This document shows positions 46,154 through 57,396 of a DNA stretch of 64,000 nt, one piece after another. The stretch comes from Aaosphaeria pasadenensis. Taxonomy: Eukaryota; Ascomycota; Dothideomycetes; Pleosporales. The position numbers and the translations under genes are program-made. Where the stretch lies: contig JAKLMB010000035.1 of the NCBI GenBank assembly GCA_022813625.1, positions 310,001-374,000 of the forward strand. The letters run 5' to 3'. The notes under the pieces are model-generated. The model was given only the letters and a program-made list of their open reading frames with translations. It was not told where the DNA came from and made no database searches. Positions within the stretch are counted from its first letter, which is position 1. Each line of letters starts with the position of its first letter.

Positions 46154-48106
46154 ATGTCGATTGAAATGACAAGTGCTGGCATTGCGCCGGGCCAAAAGCA
46201 AGGAGTGTACAAGGAATTGCGCAAGAACCCATATCTTATTGGTCTATCAGCTGTTCGTGGTACCAAGTTGGATTACAGTATCGCGTAATTACTAACCTCA
46301 ATTTTAGTTCGCATCTCTTGGTGGATTTCTCTTTGGCTATGATCAAGGAGTTATTAGTGGCGTCTTGACTATGGAGTCCTTCGCGGCTGCATTTCCCAAG
46401 ATCGCAACAGACAGTAGCTACAAGGGCTGGTTCGTCTCGACTCTGTTGCTTTTGGCTTGGTTCGGATCACTTGTCAATGGCCCGATCGCAGACAGATTCG
46501 GTCGTAAGGGATCAATGGAAATTGCCGTTGTTATTTTTCTTCTCGGTTCGGCTCTTCAAGCTGGCGCAAACAGTCTTGACATGGCTCTTGCTGGTATGTC
46601 TTGTCTTGATACATACTACTCGTGAACATTTTTAACAATGCTAGGACGCGCCATTGCTGGTTTCGCTATTGGCATGCTTACCATGATTGTACCCATGTAC
46701 ATGAGCGAAGTCTCCACAGCTGCTATCCGAGGAACGTTGGTTGTGCTTCAACAACTATCCATCACCCTGGGTATATTGGTCAGCTACTGGCTAGAATACG
46801 GTACTCAATACATCGGCGGCACGAGGTGTGCGCCCGATATCCCATACACTGGCGGAACTCCCCAGAACCCAACTTTCGATCCTCGAAAGGATGTCGGGCC
46901 AAATGGCTGCACTGGCCAAAGTGATGCCTCGTGGCGTGTGCCGTTCGCCATGCAGATTGTACCCGCCCTTGTCCTAGGTATTGGCATGCTATTCTTCCCC
47001 GAATCTCCCCGTTTCTACTGCATGCGCGACAACGAAGCAGCGGGTATCAAGGCACTTGCCAGGGTTAGACGCACCAGCCCTGACGATGAACTCGTCCAGC
47101 AAGAGTATCTCTCAATCAAAGCTGAGGTCATCTTTGAGGAATCTTTCAATCGTGAGAAGTTCCCGGGCAAGAGCGGCATCTCTCTCTATCTTGCTGGCTA
47201 CACGACACTATTCTCTACTGTCCCATCTTTCAAGCGGACCATGATTGGATGCAGCGTCATGTTCTTCCAGCAATTCATTGGATGTAATGCACTCCTATTC
47301 CTCTTCTCGAACACCACTGATTTAGCAACTAGGCAATGCGATAATTTACTACGCGCCGACAATCTTTGCACAGCTCGGTCTGTCTGGAAAGACTTCTGGG
47401 CTACTTGCAACAGGTGTTTACGGTAAGTTATTTTCAGAAGGGACAAGCTTGCTCCTAAACCAACATATCCATTAGACCTAATGACTAATTGGTACCAGGA
47501 ATCGTCAACACTGTTTCAACTCTGCCTGCCCTGTTCTTGATCGATAAGCTAGGCCGTAAGCCTCTTCTCCTTGGTGGCGCTGCGGGAACCTTCATTTCCC
47601 TTGTCATTGTCGGCGGAGTCATTGGCTATTATGGCGAGACACTCAAAGATCACCCTGCCGCCGGATGGACTGGTATCGCATTTGTCTACATTTACGATGT
47701 CAACTTCTCCTACTCCTGGGCACCCATTGGTTGGGTGCTGCCCTCCGAGATCTATAACATTGGCAACCGTTCCAAGGCCATGTCGCTCACTACATCCAGC
47801 ACATGGATGTGCAACTTCATCATCGGCCTCGTTACCCCCGACATGTTGGAGACCATTGGATATGGCACGTATCTCTTCTTCGCCGGATTTGCCTTGGTCG
47901 CATTTTTCTTTACTTGGTTCTTAATTCCCGAGACGAAGGGCAAGTCTCTCGAGGAGATGGACGCTGTGTTCGGTGATACCACTGCGCACGAGGAGAAGAC
48001 CAGACTCTACACCATTGCAGCAAATTTGGGGCTAGATGAAGCGGAAGCTGCTGCGCGCGATGTGAAGGATGAGAAGGTTCTCAAGACTGAGGCAGCCGAA
48101 GTCTAA
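46154..48106 (+). CDS. MFS sugar transporter (hexose/monosaccharide type)
   Basis: Five exons (46154-46252, 46308-46593, 46645-47283, 47333-47422, 47499-48106) give 573 residues. Sugar-porter signatures are all present: GGFLFGYDQGVISGVL in helix 1, DRFGRKGS after helix 2, the cytoplasmic-loop PESPRF, QQFIGCNAIIYYAPTIF across the third intron, DKLGRKP, and PETKGKSLEEMD after helix 12. Two small introns flank a 90-bp exon. The protein is a plasma-membrane proton-coupled importer, probably of hexose or quinate-like substrates; specificity is not readable. A strong TATA box precedes the gene. Nothing ties it to the PKS cluster. Confidence 0.9.
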
Positions 48107-48980
48107 GCCACTCAAAACAAAAAAGCTTCAATTTCGAAGCCATACCCTATCTCATTATGCTGATGCTAGTCCTGGATCATTCCAGTCTACCTTTCAGTCA
48201 AGCTGTTCATCGTAAAATTTGTAAATATAAATCCATTATATGACTTATACTTAAAAACTAGGATTAGGCCCTTTACTTCTACCTGCCTGACTATTATGCT
48301 CTGATGATTACCTAGTACGTGCCCACTTTCGAAAGTTTCATCGTTCATATTATTACATTCGATATCTCTGAAGTTGAACGCATACCTGTAAAGATCTAAT
48401 TCAATCATTGTTGGCATCAACTATATTTCCCTGTAGAAAGGAAGCGGGGATTCCTTTTCTAATTCTTGTTTCAGCCTTCAAATAGTTCCTTTGAGGCAGA
48501 TCAATGCATTTCTTCCCGCAGGTATTTGTCAGGTTGAACCCTCCCACCCGACAAGTGTTTTGGTATTATATACATTGTTTCCGCAAAGTCATACTCGATT
48601 CGTCGGTGTTCCTCGCTATTTCAATACCACGACTTGTTCTCCTGATGTTCCGAAAATTTGATCCGTGGCCTTGGCCAACAATGCATGTTTGGAAATTAAT
48701 CTCCGAAATTGTATTGCGTGTCTGGGAAGCATTCCCCGAGTGTATATGGCTCTTCCCAGAAAACCGGGCCTCCATATCCTGCATCATAGCTTACCCAATT
48801 GAGAAGGCTTTTAGGCAAAGAAGTTTATATTAAATCTTACGACAGACAAACTCATAAGTAGCACACAATACTTCTTACAATCTGTATTCGACGCAAATAC
48901 ATTCCACTTGTAACCAACTGTTGCTGATCTCCCGTGTTGGAATTGGAACTTCTTTTCGCAGAGCTTATCATTGCTAAAAG
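48107..48980. other. intergenic region, no gene seen
   Basis: AT-rich 3' flank of the sugar transporter followed by unrecognised sequence. No motif-bearing open frame on either strand. Confidence 0.5.
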
Positions 48981-50229
48981 ATGAACTTCTCATTCGGCAC
49001 ACTGTCAAATGCTCCACCGCGAGTATCCAAGAGTGTGTTTATTGTAAGATGTCACACTCATTGCACATTCCTAAGCTATCATTGATGTAATACAATAGGC
49101 TGTTGTACGGTCAGGCACAGTAGTCAGTACTCTTGCCTTAGCTTCTCGCTATTACGTACGCGTAAGATGCTTTCGGCAACTTCTCGCAGATGACTACATT
49201 GTCGGGTTTGCTTGGTGTCTTCTTCTTGCTACTGCAATCATCTGGGAGATAGTCGTGGACGACCTGTATGAAATTATGGAAGTCTTATCCAGATTGCGCT
49301 CGCCACCAGCTGGCTTCGCCGAACAACTTGTGAGATATTCTAGATACCAATTTGCTGTTCTTCTCATTTTTTATGTCGGCATATATGCGATCAAAAACAA
49401 ATTTCCTTGTTTTCTTCCGCAGACTTGGGAACCAGGTACATCGAACTTACTTCATTGCTTCTCCCAGATGTCAACCAACAATAATTCTACATCAGATTAC
49501 AAACTATCGTATTGCTTTCTGGTGTATTGCCATTGTTACAACTGCATCCTTCCTCGTTAGCGTTGGAGATATACAATACCGCTGTCTTGTAACGAGCTTT
49601 GAAGAGATTACGTCAAATTGTGCAAAGGAAAGCTCTATACGCTTTGAAAACATCAGATTAAAGGTCATATTCACAATGATTGTGTCAGTTCTCCGAGTTT
49701 CAATCATCACCAGTGATGTCCAACATCGAGCTGCCAGGCAAGTCGAGTGTACTTGGCTATTCCTCTGGCTCTTCATTGAATCATTTGTTGGTATGTCATT
49801 CTCGTTCTGGCAGATTGTACTTGCCAACTCTCCAGATCACATGTCTCCCATCTGACTTCTTGACCAAAGCGCTCCTGGTAGCCTGCCTTGGTTCATTTCG
49901 GGCCCTGTTCACAACTAAAGAGCACGCTCGCAATGCAGTCGAAGCGAAGAGAGATCGCGATAACAAAGACAAGCGAATTCTCAAAGCCCTCAAAGCCCGC
50001 GCGAAACACTTTCAGGACTCATTGTTTGATACGATTTAACAGAAACGATTTAGAGCGCATTGAGAGCGCATCGAGAACTAGTGCAAGCAGCCTGGGAAGT
50101 CAAAGCAGCGCAGATGCGAAAGGTAGAGAAGGTCAGATAGAGTATCTTCATCGAGGCGAAAATTATGAGATCATAAATATTCCTATGTCGATTTGTCATG
50201 GACGGACGAATGGAAACAGCCAAATGTAG
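48981..50229 (+). pseudogene. decayed PTH11-like / rhodopsin-domain membrane protein
   Basis: The sequence clearly derives from a PTH11-like gene but is broken. Exon 1 (48981-49043) and the next exon from 49099 read in frame up to YVGIYAIK. There an A5 run at about 49390-49396 shifts the frame by one base, and the continuation NFLVFFRRLGNQ lies in another frame. After an intron the protein runs on as FWCIAIVTTASFLVSVGDIQ and CLVTSFEEITSNCA. At about 49657, IRLK passes straight into VIFTMIVSVLRVSIITS, where the family has a further helix and loop of roughly 40 residues; that segment is missing. Near 50035 the frame FQDSLFDT hits a stop, while the usual tail (ERIESASRTS, EYLHRGENYE) continues in another frame to 50229. 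Three lesions make a functional product unlikely. Confidence 0.75.
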
Positions 50230-51173
50230 ACAGGTGTTGAAATGTCAGTTCTACCATTTAAGAGACAACCATTCGCAGACGTTCATTCCCAATATATACA
50301 TGAACACTACTAAGTTGCTCCAATACTCAATTTATAAGACAGAGTTCAATACATTACCGTCCCCCTACATCAGAAAAATTTACGATAGATTGTTTCTATA
50401 CACCAGTTGTAAAGACGCATTAAACTACTCGCCGGACAGTGGGATATTAAGGCTACGCATACATAAAGCCGACCAAAACGTAATTAACATAGCTTCAAAA
50501 GAGAATCATATAAATCAAACTTGCAGAACAGCAATCAGTGCTTAGTGTTTATAGGTATTTGTTGCATGAAGGGCGATCTACATAAAATCGTTGCCTTGTC
50601 ATGATCTACAGAAGACTAGATTATAATGAATGTCTATTGCTCAGCTTCTATCTCGCAATAAGATCAAAACTTTGTTTATCATCAAACTGTATCATCGAGT
50701 TGCACGCGATTGACTCTTTCCCGAATGGCTGTTACGCACTGTACACCTAAAATATGATGCCTCGATCTGTGTTACTTGTGACCATGATGCCTGCTATAGC
50801 TACACATCTTTAACATAAGGCTAGGTTTGAGTGCAAATCAGTGGGACGAACAGGGTAAATATACAAACAGGCTCTCGCACATTGAGCAAGAGATATAAAG
50901 AAAAGCTAAGTCTTAGATATCCGCAATTGGTATATGTGTGTTTGCGCATGTTACAGCGTAGATTGAAAGAACTACCGACTTTGAAATTACAGCCGATGCT
51001 GGGGTGGAACAATAAGTATTAGTTCTGAAGTTTACTACATAACGCTTATTAGTCCAAGATAAATATAGTAGAATGTCTTCGAAATAAGTATGCTACTAGG
51101 TAATGGAGAAACTGCATGGAATATTTGGTAATCCTCCTACACGGTCCTCCATAAGTGCGCTTCATACGTAACT
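50230..51173. other. AT-rich intergenic region
   Basis: Between the pseudogene and the 3' end of the MFS exporter. No gene or repeat recognised. Confidence 0.5.
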
Positions 51174-52968
51174 TTAGTCCTTTTTCAACCCAACCTTTCC
51201 AGTTCGTCGTAGACCTACAATAGCTATGACAATACAACACATCATTGAAGCAAACATTGTCCAGAAACTAGCCCGGTACCCATTTAATATGTCGCCTGGA
51301 ACCTCCGAAGTCTCACTGCCGGAATTACCGCTGGTTTTCCGGCTCGACCCCATGACTCGTAGAGACACTACCTGGCATACTCCTACAGACAGGCTTGTTC
51401 CAAATTGCGAGACTGTACTAAATACAGCGCCTGCAAGACCGGTGGTCTGCTCGGGGAAGTTATCACTCACAATGATGAGGCCTACTGTGTAGAGTACATT
51501 CGGGCTGAGGGCAGCAAGCAACTGCGCCCAGAGCTCGACGTAGTAGTACTTCCACTCAGGATTGACCAATGCCATCATGAGAGGCGCCAGAGCAGCCAGT
51601 AGTGTTGACCCTATTACGAGCCAGCCTGCGGGTAGCCTATCGACGAAGATGCCAACGCTCAGATTGATACAAACGCCGATCAAGAGATTAGGCAGGAGAT
51701 AAAGGGAGGTGATGAGCATGGATTGATGCTGTACTTCTTGAAAACTACACCTAGGTAAGCGACCTGCTGCAGGTTTTGGTAGGTGCAATACTTACTACAG
51801 GCTGCAGAATATTTCCATGGTATTCATTGCGCCATAAGCCAGGGCGACGAGCATACAGATGCTTGCGAATGGCAAATTCTTCCATAAAGAATTTGGAACG
51901 AGTGCGCTTCGTCCTTTACGTTCCCGATGTCGCATCCAGAGAGGGAATGCGACAAGTAGCACGATACTGACAGCAAGCAGGGAAGCAGTCGTCGCTGATC
52001 GAATAACGTACAAGTCGGCACTTACCATTCTTTACTTTCCGTTAGACCTTATTCACTACAAGTTGGGGCATAACGCAGAAGGATCGATAGCCGTGACTCA
52101 CTTACGCCAATACATAGGACAACAACGCCAATCCGCCGCTGGCGATAGTGCCCCCGACCCAGTCAATCTCTTTGACAAGCTTTTTTACCAAAGTTCCTGT
52201 TGCTGAAGATTCAGTGCCGCCCGTAGCCCTAGGCAGGGTAAACCAAGATGCGACGGCAACGCCCAGAATACTAGCACCTGATAGATAAAAGCCAGCTCTC
52301 CATCCAATTCTCTCAACCATAATGCCACTGACCACCATTCCGAACGAGAACCCCAGTGGCTGGCTCAGGCCTAAGCAACCGAAGCCGATATTGCGTGCTC
52401 TGCCAGCTGGCACTGCAGTTGCAATGATCGAGACAGAGGCGGGAATATGCAGGGCCAAAGCTATGCCTTGGAAGGCGCGAAACACAACGAGCTGAACTCC
52501 AGTTTTGGCGAAGCCACATGCGATCACAAAGATACCAATAAGAAAGATGCCGCATACCTCGATATGACGCGCACCAACGATATCGGCCATCGAACCAGCA
52601 ATCAGAAGAGTAGCTCCAGAAGTAAGACTGTAGACTGAAGACGGCCAGAGGTATAGTGAGCGTGGGAGGGACGTAGATGATGCAATAACCGGAAGACCAA
52701 CTGTCAGCATTCCTGATGTAAAACTTCCGAAGAAGTTGATGACCGATGGTTGGAGGATCGTCATAACCAGTTGAAAGTTGGATAAGGCTCGCCTTTCCGG
52801 GCCACTATTGCCCAAATAATGTTCTTGGGGGATTTCAGAGGTGTCTATCTCGCGACAACTAGAAGAGTTGTAAGGAAGCCTAGGGGTGTCTTTCGAGTCT
52901 GGTGACGGGAGTGCGACAATTGGTAGGGGACGGAGGTCTATTGTTTCAGTTGTAGTGATAGAAGCCAT
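51174..52968 (-). CDS. MFS transporter, DHA2-like drug/metabolite exporter
   Basis: Three exons on the minus strand (52968-52106, 52029-51796, 51744-51174) give 555 residues. A soluble N-terminus of about 65 residues leads to helices typical of the 14-TM DHA2 branch: GSFTSGMLTVGLPVIASS, then SGATLLIAGSMADIVGAR (motif A region) and FRAFQGIALALHIPASVSII (motif B/C region). A VGGTIASGGLALLSYVLA helix and the C-terminal SDNFPEQTTGLAGAVFSTVS resemble the YOR378W/low-affinity ammonium or aminotriazole-resistance subgroup. Export of a small molecule or toxin is likely. The start of exon 2 could also lie nine bases further downstream without changing frame. The gene is upstream of and parallel to the UstYa-like gene, so it may serve that locus. 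Confidence 0.8.
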
Positions 52969-53294
52969 TTTATATTGAAGTATTTTAATATTAGAGAAAT
53001 AAATCTAGGTCAAGAAATTTACCTTCCGATACCTTCAGATATGTTAGAAAGCTATTATTGTTGATCTTAGATGCGGAACAGAGTGAGGTATAGATATACA
53101 AGAGTAAGCACGAGGTGAGTCATAGAGGTCGATCTTGGCATTTGACGTACAACGCAGGGACCTTCCTAGTTAAGATAAGGCGTAAGGCCGATCGGTTCAG
53201 CTCCAAGGTCTGTTTGCAGAAGTTGGGACGAATATCTTGAGTGACTGATGATTTGCCTACGTAGGTCCCAAGTTGTGAAGTACTAAATCTCGGT
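52969..53294. other. intergenic region between MFS start and UstYa-like 3' end
   Basis: Promoter of the MFS gene and 3' flank of the UstYa-like gene. No further feature seen. Confidence 0.45.
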
Positions 53295-53969
53295 CTACAA
53301 ATGAACCCTGTCTTTGTTGCCACCCTTTCTGACTAACCGAGGCCAAAGTGATACTTGTCGACTCATGCTCCATTGTTCTATCTGAGCCCAATTAAGACAC
53401 TGCCGCTGCGAGTTTGACTTTGCGTGTGGTCTATTTTCTTCCCGTTCCTTCCAGTAAAATGTATATAGACTGAGATCCGCGTTACACATGATTGAAATAC
53501 GCAGCGTTTCGATGCAATGGTCTGCTCAAATGTAAGTATGTAGGGAGTTTGTATTGCAAAGCTTGACAGTAAGATGTACCCAAGTGAGAGTAAAACCATT
53601 CCAGGTTCGCTTCAGTTAAGTTACCAAAGTATGTATCGCGATACAAATATAATCGCACTTGGCGCAAGCAGTGAAGCTCATGATAGACCCCCAAAGCAGC
53701 CAAGTAGCCATCTTCGTCAGCAAGTTGTACTGAGTCGTGCAGTGATTCGCCACTTGCACGAAGTTCACCCTCCGAGAGGCTGAAGAATGTTGCTGGAATC
53801 TTTGAATAAGAATACAGAAAGTTTCTAAATGTAATATAGTGATGCTTACGCTGTATAAGATTCTCCCAAGCCTTTGTGTTTTCGTGTGTGGGCGGCCCAG
53901 AATATTTCGTATAGTTGTCATGGTCAACAGAATGCTCACTACTGACAATGCTCTCGACGGTAAATAGCT
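53295..53969 (-). CDS. UstYa-like (DUF3328) protein, N-terminus unresolved
   Basis: Three exons can be linked in phase: 53969-53850, 53792-53580 and 53521-53295. Together they read ..YTKYSGPPTHENTKAWENL.., GYLAALGVYHELHCLRQ.. and FYSHLDHCIETLRISIMCNA. Both HxxHC motifs that define the UstYa family are present: HELHC, and HLDHC, which is formed across the last intron. UstYa proteins are membrane-anchored oxidases that cyclise or otherwise oxidise peptides in ustiloxin-like RiPP pathways and act in some other fungal pathways. The usual N-terminal transmembrane helix and start codon could not be placed upstream of 53969; frames there carry stops. The gene may therefore be 5' truncated or have a first exon I missed. 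A P450, an exporter and a small secreted peptide gene are close by. Confidence 0.68.
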
Positions 53970-54416
53970 CTGGGTCAAGTCAGCATACGTCGAGAAGTCA
54001 TGGTAATATATGAACCTACGCCACGGTCTTGTAGAAGCCAATTCGAAGAAGCAATAATAAACTGCCATGGATCGTTACTGTTGCTGTCATCTGATTTAAA
54101 GCTGCTTAGTCCCTAACCCTGGGATAATATCATGTTCCGGGACCAGCGGGACAATTTTGCCTTCTTTCATGTCCAACTCCGTATCTTGTGCCTTGTTGGC
54201 CCGATTACGCTGTACAAAGAGAAGTTGCCGCTTCAAGCTATCCAGTGAACTGCATGAAACAACGAACCCGAATGGTATGATAAAGCAAGTATAAGTATGA
54301 TAGGGCAACTGCAATTAAAGCATACCAAAGTCTTCGAAATAAACTCTTGTACTACCAGCATTGTCTGTACTTTGCGCTTTATCTTTATCAATTCTCTACA
54401 TACCATTGATCTTACA
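53970..54416. other. region between UstYa-like gene and small peptide gene
   Basis: Divergent spacer that should hold the missing 5' part of the UstYa-like gene if that gene is intact. A minus-strand frame at 54096-54314 contains a hydrophobic stretch but could not be joined convincingly. Function unresolved. Confidence 0.35.
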
Positions 54417-54694
54417 ATGTATATGCGAATCTTCATGTATACTATCCTCATTGCTCACGCTGCTTCCGTGTTGGGAGTTCCAGTACTCGGAGATCGTAAG
54501 TTCGGTACGTAACTATGTACTCGTAGCCTCTTACTGATGATTTACCCAGAAGATATAGCAGATACCGATAATTGCCCTCAAGCTGGTAAGCATCTCCAAA
54601 GATATACTGCAAAGTTGATATTAGTTTCCTGATTTTTTTCAATTTAGTACCTATTCCTACAGGAACTATTGAAGCCAAACGTTGCGTGTTCTAA
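54417..54694 (+). CDS. small secreted peptide (53 residues), unknown function
   Basis: Three exons (54417-54495, 54550-54585, 54648-54694) join in phase with strong splice sites (GTAAGT..CAG and GTAAGC..TAG) into 53 residues. The first 20-22 residues (FMYTILIAHAASVLG) form a signal peptide. The mature part is acidic, has two cysteines and two VP/PIP segments, and ends EAKR-CVF, so a Lys-Arg Kex2-type site leaves only three residues. No family is recognised. It has no repeated core units and no tyrosine after the signal peptide, which argues against a classical dikaritin precursor, although it lies beside a UstYa-like gene. It may be a small effector-like protein. The model rests on splice logic and could be chance. 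Confidence 0.42.
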
Positions 54695-55566
54695 GAACCT
54701 CAGGCTACTTATGCCTTTCTGAGGAGAAGGAAGATAGCACATGCAGTGCTTGCGGACAAGGTTATCTTCATGAATCAGATCATCGTTGTGGAATATGTTA
54801 TGGATTCATCATTTTTGAAACTTTTGACGCAAGAGCAACACCAATTTTACTGTTAAGCCTGAATCTGTAATCTTACAACTTGACACTTTATCTATCTGAG
54901 ACATATGAGATGGAGAAAATAGTTAGGGGTCTTTACGACAACCCATGTTCTACTTGAACTGCGTCATGATATTATCTTCCAGTTCTTTCCCGATCACGGC
55001 ATTCTAGAACCAAAACCTCTCTTCGGGCGAACTCCTTTGTGCCCAGATTGTTGATTTAATTTTATCCATATGAGCACGCACGCATAACACAAACTTCGCC
55101 ACATCATATAGGCTTGTGCATTTTTGAATGGCCGGAGTCTTTGAACTGTGAAGCAGTTTCGTCGGTCCCCGATGAGAGAAACACAAGTATGCATTACACG
55201 GAATGAACTACATCGAATCAAATGAGGATTCCCTCCTCGTCGGCCTTTGCATATCAGCGTCAACCGTCATAGCATGATACAATGATTGGACTATGCAAAT
55301 GCAATTTGACCGTCTGACTGTTGGCTGGGGGTGCTACATGCGACACGCTGCGTTGAAGTGGCGTAGCAGTCTGTTGGTCCTGACTACCTGCAGGTTACAT
55401 GGACCAATGAAGTGTACCTTGCAAAGTCCATTATTGGTACAGAAACACCTGAGATTGCACCGTATAGATAAATCCGTATTTCAAATTTTCTTTGGTTCAA
55501 ATTGTTGATTCAAACATATCCAAACCGTTTCGTTTCTCTTCCACGTGAAATACCTTGTCGCCCACA
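54695..55566. other. intergenic region with one Cys-rich short frame
   Basis: A 62-codon plus-strand frame at 54682-54870 contains CSACGQGYLHESDHRCGICY, which looks zinc-ligand-like, but it overlaps the end of the small peptide gene in another frame and has no good start. Not called. The rest is the promoter of the next gene. Confidence 0.35.
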
Positions 55567-56897
55567 ATGTTGATGGCCACGCAGTCGCCTAGTGTTGTTG
55601 TGACAATAACAGTAATCTTGGCTTTGCTTGATATTTGGGCAGTCCTCCTCCGTATCTACACTCGAAGAAGAAACAAACAGCGTCTTCTTGTTGACGATTG
55701 GCTCGCAATTCCGGCACTGGTAAGGGTTCTTGTCTTGGACGATACTGAAACGAATATTGATATTGCTGTGGAGGTTTTAAACCTTGGCCTAGCTGTAACC
55801 CTTATACATGGAGTGGCTAAGCATGTATACGGGTATGCGACGCCTGTTCCGGAAGAACCCCCTTCAGCATTTCGTTCTTTCCGACGTACTTCGTGGGCAG
55901 AGCTGAACGACAATATCACAATTGCTCAAAAGGTCCGTCCCAAACTCAACCAGTTTGTGGATATACTAAACAGAGATAGGATGAATGGATCTTTTTACTT
56001 ATATCTATATTGGCGCTTGGTTGCATCAAACTGAGTATCTTGTTCTTCTATCAACGCTTGTTCGTCCTAGCTCCCCGCGACTTCAGAGATCGATTAAACG
56101 TACTGCTATGGATAATGATAGCGATTGTTACAATGTGGACAATAGCATTCTTCCTGCGATATCTGTTCGCTTGCGGCATCAATTTCAGCATATGGTGGAC
56201 GAACGCTATGAACATCATGACGCTTTGTGGTGATTTCAATACCATTCTTATGGCCTTGGCCATATCCGACTTCGTATGCGACGCAATTATACTGATACTT
56301 CCTGTCCCCGTAGTAAGTCGAGATATTGATCGATGCCATCGTGCCCCCGAGCGATGATGCCTGACAATCTGGTCTAGGTCTGGAAACTTCAGATGCCGAC
56401 ATCTCAGAAAATTGCTGTTACTGGTGTCTTTGCCCTTGGGGGTTTTGCCGTTGTGGCATCATGTATACGCATGATTTGGGTTGTTTGGCAAGCGAAACGT
56501 ATGTACGAGCTCCTTTACCATCATTTTCGAAAACTGACCCATTCAGAGAACTTTAACCCAGATCTGGATGTTGACTGTAATATCCCTGCGTCTAAAACAC
56601 TCACAGTGCCTACAGCTAATGTTAGCAGTACTTATCACGACCTTTTTATTCTGGAATTATCTTGAAGCGACCGTAGCGTTATTAGCAAGTTGCATGCCCA
56701 TTTTCAGGGGGTACATAAAGACATCATCGCTGGATTCAGTGTTGCAAAAGGTCCGCAATCGTATCAACTTCGATTCTATTACATCAATCGTATCGTTCGC
56801 TCGTCGTACTGAGAGCAAAAAGAGCAACAACTCAAGCCTTCAAAGCCTGGATCGGAGAACGTACAGCGCAGAATTACATACGACGCCTGCGGATTGA
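55567..56897 (+). CDS. PTH11-like / fungal rhodopsin-domain integral membrane protein
   Basis: Six exons (55567-55719, 55774-55932, 55980-56312, 56378-56498, 56547-56576, 56629-56897) give 354 residues. Frames upstream open with TTG, and the first ATG is at 55567. Conserved family segments occur in order: VLLRIYTRRRNKQRLLVDDW after helix 1, LGCIKLSILFFYQRLF, NTILMALAISDFVCDAIILI, PVPVVWKLQMPTSQKIAV, and FLFWNYLEATVALLASCMP, followed by a polar C-terminal tail. Seven helices can be counted. Such proteins resemble receptors for surface or chemical cues. Unlike the copy at about 49 kb this one is unbroken. The GTCCGT donor of the second intron is unusual but keeps frame and the expected DEWIF motif. 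Confidence 0.77.
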
Positions 56898-57396
56898 AGT
56901 AAATGGGCTAGATTGGATACACAGAACCTATGTCAGGTCGGTGGATCCGTGTCTACATAGTGATTCTTGCGTCGTCCCTTACGGGCATGTATGAAAGCAT
57001 TACGTATTCCGATAGTCCAGTCTAAAAGTGTATTACTATTTTATGTTCCTCACTGGGCTGAGTTTATTTTAATATTTGAATTTGCACATATTCCAGTAAA
57101 GATCGTCGACTAAATGACGTAGTTGTGATTTCTGCTGCTCGATAACACGCAAGACTGCACTATAGAACACCAAGGACTGCATATGTGTGTCAGCGGAACG
57201 GAGTTCCAGTGCATATGCGTGATGCATAAAACCTATATTGGCAATAGCGGAGTTCATTTGCGCTAAGTTAATTTTTCCTGTAGCATCGTGGCACAGCGGT
57301 TCCCTTCTTTACCGGCAATAATCCACTATCCATTTTCCTAGAATCACGCATTCCCTACACAGAGTTGATCCTAGAACAGCTTGTTGCGACATCAAA
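56898..57396. other. intergenic region upstream of the P450
   Basis: 3' flank of the PTH11-like gene and promoter of the P450 gene. Nothing else recognised. Confidence 0.5.

Noticed and set aside
54417..54694. classical multi-core dikaritin precursor
   Set aside because: The small peptide has a single Lys-Arg site three residues from its end, no repeated core and no tyrosine after the signal peptide, so only a looser hypothesis is kept.
54682..54870. Cys-rich 62-codon frame resembling a zinc-binding protein
   Set aside because: It overlaps the small peptide gene out of frame, lacks a plausible ATG start and could not be joined by splicing.
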